From Deltaproteobacteria bacterium (lineage in GTDB: Bacteria > Desulfobacterota > Syntrophorhabdia > Syntrophorhabdales > Syntrophorhabdaceae), in contig JAKORG010000027.1 of the NCBI GenBank assembly GCA_029777945.1, forward strand, positions 1 to 40,074: 40,074 nt of DNA, given 5' to 3'. Positions 35,685 through 40,074 of the stretch are shown here, one piece after another. The notes under the pieces were generated by a model. That model did not search any database. It was not told the DNA's origin and was given only the letters and a program-made list of their open reading frames with translations. A program made the position numbers and the translations under genes. Numbering within the stretch: the stretch's first letter is position 1; each line of letters starts with the position of its first letter.

Positions 35685-37180
35685 AGAGATTATATGTTTT
35701 TATGTTTTTTTTGATGTTTCTCGGCCTTTTTAGCAATATATATAATGCATATGGTCAAGGTATTAAAGAACCAGTATTTGCAGGCCTTTTTTATCCAAAA
35801 GAAAAAAACGAACTGGAAAGGCAGATTATTAATTACTTAAATAATGCTGAAAAAAAACAAGAGAAGATCAGGCAGCACATATTCGGCCTTATATCACCCC
35901 ATGCCGGTTATGAATATTCAGGTGGTGTTGCTGCATATGGATTTAGTCAGATTAAAGGTAGGCCTTATAAGACTGTAATTATCATAGGCACAAGCCACAG
36001 GGTGCCCTTCAGGGGCATATCCATTTATCCTGAAGGACAATGGAAGACACCCATTGGGAATATTGTCGTTGATGGTGAATTTTCAAAAGTCCTTATGAAA
36101 GAGTGTCCACAGCTTAAAACGTATACACTGCCCTTTGCCAATGAACATTCTATTGAAGTCCAATTACCCTTTCTCCAGATGGTATTAAAGGATTTTAAAA
36201 TCATACCACTCATAACAGGTGGAATGGAAAAGACAGATTATAACGATTATGTAGATGCATTTGTTAGATTGATAAAAACACATCCAAAGGATTTTCTAAT
36301 CGTGGCTTCAACGGATATGTCCCACTACCATGATTACAGCAAGGCAAAATCCATAGATGCATTGACTTTAAGGCATATGGAAAATATGGATGTTGATGGG
36401 CTAATTAGAGATTTAGAAAGGGAGAAATGCGAACTGTGCGGTCCCCATGGTGCCATAATGCTTATTATGATGGTTAGAAGGCTAAACGGAGCGGTAAAAA
36501 TTTTGCAGTATGCCAATTCAGGTGATGTTACGGGAGATAGGTCGAGGGTAGTGGGCTATAGTTCCGTTGCCTTTTTTTACAAAGATAATGAAAAATCTTT
36601 AGACCAGCAAAAAGAAGGAAAAAAGGATACAACAAAAGGGGAACTATCAAAAAGCGAAGAGAAACTTCTTTTGGAAATAGCCAGAAAAACCCTTGAAGAA
36701 TATGTAGTAAGGGAAAAAGTTCCTGATTTTGATATTAAAGATAAAAAACTTATTGAAAAAAGGGGTGTGTTTGTTACATTAAAGAAAAGGGGAGAATTGA
36801 GAGGGTGCATAGGTTATATCGAACCTGTTTTACCTTTATACAAGGCCGTTGTAGATATGACGATTGCTGCATCTACAAGGGATATGAGGTTCCTTCCTGT
36901 CCATAAAGGCGAATTAAAAGAGATAAAGATCGAGATTTCTGTATTATCACCCCTTAAACGCATAAACAACATAGAAGAAATAGAAATAGGAAGACACGGT
37001 CTTTTAGTAAAAAAAGGTAGTTATTCAGGTTTACTTTTACCCCAGGTCGCATTAGAATATGGCTGGGATAGGGAGGAATTTTTAAAACAAACTTGCATTA
37101 AGGCTGGTCTTTACAGAAATGCATGGAAAGAAAAACAAACAGAGATTTATATCTTTTCTGCCCAGATTATATCGGAATAG
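35672..37180 (+). CDS. AmmeMemoRadiSam system MEMO-AMMECR1 (protein B/A) fusion with signal peptide
   Basis: Single 502-residue chain joining two partners that are separate genes in many genomes. An N-terminal Sec-type signal (basic IKR, hydrophobic core about 8-20, likely cleavage near NAYG) is followed by a MEMO1-like domain (about 33-305). Its conserved His-bearing motifs are SPHAGYEYSGG, GTSHRVPF, NEHSIEVQLPFLQ, STDMSHYHDY and GPHGAIM. A charged linker (about 305-330) leads to an AMMECR1 domain with the signature LRGCIGYIEP (Cys379). Presumed to work with the radical SAM enzyme; the reaction is unknown. The start is ATG 35672, overlapping the radical SAM gene by 13 bases. It is the last gene of the PBP1A operon and stops with TAG. 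Confidence 0.88.
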   Translation: MGDIKRLYVFMFFLMFLGLFSNIYNAYGQGIKEPVFAGLFYPKEKNELERQIINYLNNAEKKQEKIRQHIFGLISPHAGYEYSGGVAAYGFSQIKGRPYKTVIIIGTSHRVPFRGISIYPEGQWKTPIGNIVVDGEFSKVLMKECPQLKTYTLPFANEHSIEVQLPFLQMVLKDFKIIPLITGGMEKTDYNDYVDAFVRLIKTHPKDFLIVASTDMSHYHDYSKAKSIDALTLRHMENMDVDGLIRDLEREKCELCGPHGAIMLIMMVRRLNGAVKILQYANSGDVTGDRSRVVGYSSVAFFYKDNEKSLDQQKEGKKDTTKGELSKSEEKLLLEIARKTLEEYVVREKVPDFDIKDKKLIEKRGVFVTLKKRGELRGCIGYIEPVLPLYKAVVDMTIAASTRDMRFLPVHKGELKEIKIEISVLSPLKRINNIEEIEIGRHGLLVKKGSYSGLLLPQVALEYGWDREEFLKQTCIKAGLYRNAWKEKQTEIYIFSAQIISE

Positions 37181-37217
37181 AAACATAAAATAGGAAATTA
37201 TAAAGTGGATAAGATTC

Positions 37218-37250
37218 TAACGACAAAAGCATGAAATTGTTATGTCGTTA
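37218..37250. repeat. Perfect 8-base inverted repeat between convergent genes
   Basis: TAACGACA (37218-37225) and TGTCGTTA (37243-37250) flank a 17-base AT-rich spacer. The right arm contains the stop codon of the NuoG-like gene. It could form a hairpin at the 3' ends of both converging transcripts, but there is no proper T-run on either strand. A true terminator is therefore uncertain. Confidence 0.4.
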
Positions 37251-37958
37251 TTTACAATTTTGGCAGATAAGGAGCTCTTCCATGTCCACCCCTGTTTTCT
37301 TTGATATAAATTCAAGCTGTTCAATAGGGGCATGGAACCTATTACACTTTGGACATCTTGCCAGCTCAAATTTTTTTCTCCATATTGTTCTATAGCCGTC
37401 TTTATCTTCGATGTATATATGCCCAGTGGGACATATAACAGCACAGGCACCGCAACCTATGCAGACCTCAGATGGTTCATCAAAGGGTGTTGTGACCTTT
37501 TTTTCAGGTCCTTTTCCACTCATACATAGGGCTGATACACCTACAATAGATTCACAGGCCCTGATACACTGGCCGCACAAAATACATTTACCCTTGTCAG
37601 TATCCTTTGTATACCTTACATCAAAGACACCGTATTGTGATGCAAGATTTTTTATTGTATCTGAACCTGGACAGCGAGCTAAAAGAAGTTCTAATATTGT
37701 TTTTCTTATAAGCAGAACATCCCTTGAATCTGTATAAACATCTATACCATTTTCAACTGGATAAAGGCAAGAAGCCACAAATCGCCTTCTGCTACCGCGA
37801 TGGATTTCAACGACGCATAATCTGCACCTACCATCTGAGCCGAGTTTTTCATGATGGCATAGGGTTGGTATCTCATGACCTTCCCTTTTTGCCACATCAA
37901 GGAGTATTTCACCTTTTTCCGCCTGAACCTTCTTACCGTTTATCTTAAATTCTACCAT
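37248..37958 (-). CDS. NuoG/HoxU-like iron-sulfur subunit (2Fe-2S plus two 4Fe-4S)
   Basis: Short iron-sulfur protein passing electrons from the NuoF-like flavoprotein to an unseen partner such as a hydrogenase, formate dehydrogenase or heterodisulfide reductase. The N-terminal plant-type [2Fe-2S] domain has Cys34, Cys45, Cys48 and Cys64. Two [4Fe-4S] motifs follow: CILCGQCIRAC (Cys125, 128, 131, 135) and CIGCGACAVIC (Cys166, 169, 172, 176). A C-terminal zinc-ribbon-like region has CPKC (202, 205) and CQNC (232, 235). At 236 residues it lacks the molybdopterin-type domain of full NuoG. An AGGAG site overlaps the upstream NuoF stop, nine bases apart. HoxU or the N-terminal part of HndD are alternative names. 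Confidence 0.85.
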   Translation of the reverse strand: MVEFKINGKKVQAEKGEILLDVAKREGHEIPTLCHHEKLGSDGRCRLCVVEIHRGSRRRFVASCLYPVENGIDVYTDSRDVLLIRKTILELLLARCPGSDTIKNLASQYGVFDVRYTKDTDKGKCILCGQCIRACESIVGVSALCMSGKGPEKKVTTPFDEPSEVCIGCGACAVICPTGHIYIEDKDGYRTIWRKKFELARCPKCNRFHAPIEQLEFISKKTGVDMEELLICQNCK

Positions 37959-37967
37959 GTTTTTCTC

Positions 37968-39821
37968 CTATTCAATCGTTACTGCATTAAAACGGCATAC
38001 ATCATAACACGTTCCACACTTTATACATAGGGTAGAATCAATCACATGAACCTCTTTTTTTGCCCCCTTAATACACTTAACAGGGCATTCCATTGCACAT
38101 CTCATACAACCTGTGCATTTATCAGGTTGAATACTAAATTTAATAAGGGCCTTACAGACACCTGCTGGACACTTTTTATCTTCAATATGCAATATATACT
38201 CATCCCTGAAATATTTTATTGTAGACAGCACAGGATTAGGTGCGCTCTGGCCGAGCCCGCAAAGGGAACTCAAACTTATAGCATGGGCAAGCTCTTCAAG
38301 ATGCTGTATATCACCTTTTTTTCCTTCACCATTGCAAATGCGATTGACTATCTCGAACATCCTTCTTACACCCTCTCTACATGGTGTGCATTTGCCGCAG
38401 GATTCTTCTACAAGAAACTTTAAAAAATACCTTGCCACATCTACCATGCAGTTTCTCTCATCCATAACGATCATACCACCAGAACCCATCATGGAACCAA
38501 GCCTTGTAAGTGAATCAAAATCAACAGGCATCTCAAGGTAGGCCTCAGGTAAACATCCACCGGATGGCCCGCCTGTCTGAACAGCCTTAAATTTTTTATC
38601 CTCCCTTATACCACCACCTAAATCGTATATAATCTCCCTTAGTGTTATACCCATGGGGACCTCAATAAGGCCTGTGTTTTTAACCTTTCCAACAAGGGAA
38701 AAAACCTTTGTCCCTTTACTATTAGGCGTCCCTATAGAGGCGAACCAGTTCCAGCCTTTATTTATAATGTGGGGAACGCATGCCCATGTCTCTACATTAT
38801 TAAGATTAGTTGGTTTCTCCCATAAACCCTTTTCTACAGTATGTATATATTTTGCCCTTGGTTCACCTGATTTGCCTTCTATAGAAGACATAAGGGCAGT
38901 AGATTCACCGCATACAAAGGCACCACCACCTCTAAAAATTTTGATATCAAAATCAAAACCTGAATCAAATATATTTTTGCCTAATAAACCATATGACCTC
39001 GCACTTTCAATTGCCTTTATCAATCTGTTAACAGCAAGAGGATATTCATCCCTTACATAAATAAAACCCTGGTTTGACCCGATTGCATAGCCACCTATTA
39101 TCATACCCTCTATTATGCTATGGGGATTCCCTTCCATCAAAGACCTGTCCATAAATGCCCCAGGGTCACCTTCATCGCCATTGGCAACCACATATTTGAT
39201 ATCACCATGGGCAACCCTGCATGAACGCCATTTAGTCCCTGTAGGAAAGCCTCCACCACCCCTTCCTCTAAGTCCTGATTTTTCGACCCATTCTATAATC
39301 TCTTCAGGCTCCATAAGTAGTGCCTTGTAAAGCGCCCTGTAGCCACCTTTTGATATGTATTCTTCAATATCTTCTGGATCAATTATTCCATTTAAGGACA
39401 GAACTATTCTTTTTTGCCCTGCGTAGAAAGGTATATCTCTTGGTGAGATGTATCTTTTTCCCTTATCTTCACCTTGGTATAACAGCCTATCAACAATTTC
39501 ATTTTCTCCAATTGTTTTAAGAAGTGCAGTTATGTCTTCGTTTATGTTTCTTTTACCAACACTCTGATAAAGTATCTCTTCATCTCCCAGGACAACTATA
39601 GGACCTCTTTCGCATAATCCATGACAGCCAGTCTTTTTGACAAGAACCTCATCTATTAATCCCCTATCTGTGAGAACCCTTTTAAGTTCTTCATATACCT
39701 TTAATGCACCTGATGATACGCAACCTGTCCCACAGCATATTTTTATAATCTTACTGTACTTGGACATGGCATCGATGTATCTTAATGAAATAGTGTCAAG
39801 TTGCTCAAGGGTTATATTCAT
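37968..39821 (-). CDS. NuoF/HndC-like NADH-binding flavoprotein with extra ferredoxin domains
   Basis: FMN subunit that oxidises NADH (or reduces NAD) in complex I-like, hydrogenase or formate dehydrogenase modules. Residues 25-110 form a thioredoxin-like [2Fe-2S] domain (Cys29/30, Cys34, Cys66, Cys70). The NADH/FMN core has [10 protein letters not shown] (186-195) and [10 protein letters not shown] (214-223). The [4Fe-4S] site is SCGKCTPC (Cys475, 478, 481) plus Cys521. The C terminus adds a two-cluster ferredoxin: [11 protein letters not shown] (569-579) and [11 protein letters not shown] (599-609). This layout and the 617-residue length match bifurcating hydrogenase HydB/HndC subunits rather than plain NuoF. 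The start overlaps the NuoE-like stop in ATGA, and GAGGTC precedes it. It stops with TAG. Confidence 0.93.
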   Translation of the reverse strand: MNITLEQLDTISLRYIDAMSKYSKIIKICCGTGCVSSGALKVYEELKRVLTDRGLIDEVLVKKTGCHGLCERGPIVVLGDEEILYQSVGKRNINEDITALLKTIGENEIVDRLLYQGEDKGKRYISPRDIPFYAGQKRIVLSLNGIIDPEDIEEYISKGGYRALYKALLMEPEEIIEWVEKSGLRGRGGGGFPTGTKWRSCRVAHGDIKYVVANGDEGDPGAFMDRSLMEGNPHSIIEGMIIGGYAIGSNQGFIYVRDEYPLAVNRLIKAIESARSYGLLGKNIFDSGFDFDIKIFRGGGAFVCGESTALMSSIEGKSGEPRAKYIHTVEKGLWEKPTNLNNVETWACVPHIINKGWNWFASIGTPNSKGTKVFSLVGKVKNTGLIEVPMGITLREIIYDLGGGIREDKKFKAVQTGGPSGGCLPEAYLEMPVDFDSLTRLGSMMGSGGMIVMDERNCMVDVARYFLKFLVEESCGKCTPCREGVRRMFEIVNRICNGEGKKGDIQHLEELAHAISLSSLCGLGQSAPNPVLSTIKYFRDEYILHIEDKKCPAGVCKALIKFSIQPDKCTGCMRCAMECPVKCIKGAKKEVHVIDSTLCIKCGTCYDVCRFNAVTIE

Positions 39822-40074
39822 GATTTGACCTCATCTCTAAATTCATCTATAATCTTTTTTACTAAAGCCTGCGTTGCCTTTCCAAAGTCCTGTTCATCAA
39901 CCCTAACAAGTGGGGCAAGGGCACATGCGCCAAGACAATTAACAGTTTCTACTGTAAAGTTACCATCCTTTGTTGTCTCACCTGTTTTTATCTTCAATTC
40001 TCTTTCGAATACTTCGAGGATGTTGGGTCCACCTCTAAGATGACAGGCAGTGCCAAGGCAGACATGGATAGTAT
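39818..40074 (-). CDS. NuoE-like [2Fe-2S] subunit, C-terminal 85 codons; runs off the right edge
   Basis: Partial thioredoxin-like [2Fe-2S] protein of the NuoE/HndA/HydC type. The visible part reads [20 protein letters not shown], then [20 protein letters not shown], giving the four cluster cysteines as C-x4-C and C-x3-C. It ends in [12 protein letters not shown] with a TGA that overlaps the ATG of the NuoF-like gene by four bases. NuoE, NuoF and NuoG-like subunits together form an NADH dehydrogenase (diaphorase) module. The N terminus and any promoter lie beyond the window. Confidence 0.92.
   Translation of the reverse strand, partial: TIHVCLGTACHLRGGPNILEVFERELKIKTGETTKDGNFTVETVNCLGACALAPLVRVDEQDFGKATQALVKKIIDEFRDEVKS

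Noticed and set aside
37217-37450. 77-codon reading frame overlapping the NuoG-like gene on the same strand
   Set aside because: Out of frame with the clear iron-sulfur protein and with no family features; the intact NuoG-like frame explains the region.

Overview
This is an AT-rich, gene-dense bacterial chromosome segment with no rRNA, tRNA, CRISPR array, insertion sequence or phage gene that I can see, and no gene-free stretch over 300 bases (the longest gap is about 145 bases, at 8612-8756). The gene content points to a Gram-negative-type anaerobe: twitching-pilus ATPases, a class A penicillin-binding protein, NADH-linked iron-sulfur subunits, a DHH-CBS-nucleotidyltransferase fusion and an AmmeMemoRadiSam set. 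A member of the former Deltaproteobacteria (Desulfobacterota) or a related phylum such as Nitrospirota fits best. This is inferred from gene content and order, not from a marker search.

Layout. 1-4497 (minus): a phosphomannomutase/phosphoglucomutase, a TIGR03960-type radical SAM protein and the start of ribonuclease G form one leftward operon. A LOG-family gene (4615-5265, plus) is fired divergently from what looks like a promoter pair sharing one -10 box. 5268-8611 (minus): UDP-glucose dehydrogenase and UDP-glucuronate decarboxylase (together a UDP-xylose route), a small Cys-rich protein and a TrmI-like tRNA methyltransferase, tightly coupled. 8680-24892 (plus): a roughly 16 kb run of translation and RNA genes starting with a hairpin leader: rimP, nusA, infB, a DUF503 gene, rbfA, nrnA-like, truB, rpsO, pnp, an M16 peptidase, dut, xerD, a DHH/CBS/tRNA nucleotidyltransferase, scpA and sppA. 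24934-26692 (minus): gatC-gatA. 26760-30392 (minus): miaA, scpB, pilT and a pilU-like gene with an in-frame TAG at codon 63. 30421-37180 (plus): a PBP1A-type enzyme, a polytopic membrane protein with a spermidine-synthase-like domain, and an AmmeMemoRadiSam radical SAM enzyme and MEMO-AMMECR1 fusion, both with apparent export signals. 37248-40074 (minus): a NuoE/NuoF/NuoG-like NADH-oxidising electron-transfer module, cut by the window edge.

Most of the window is core housekeeping. The two parts most worth attention are the envelope-directed AmmeMemoRadiSam cassette (32272-37180) and the interrupted pilU-like gene (26760-27881). The first combines a radical SAM enzyme carrying a twin-arginine motif, a Sec-signal MEMO-AMMECR1 fusion and a membrane-embedded SAM-fold protein that has lost the usual aminopropyltransferase residues.
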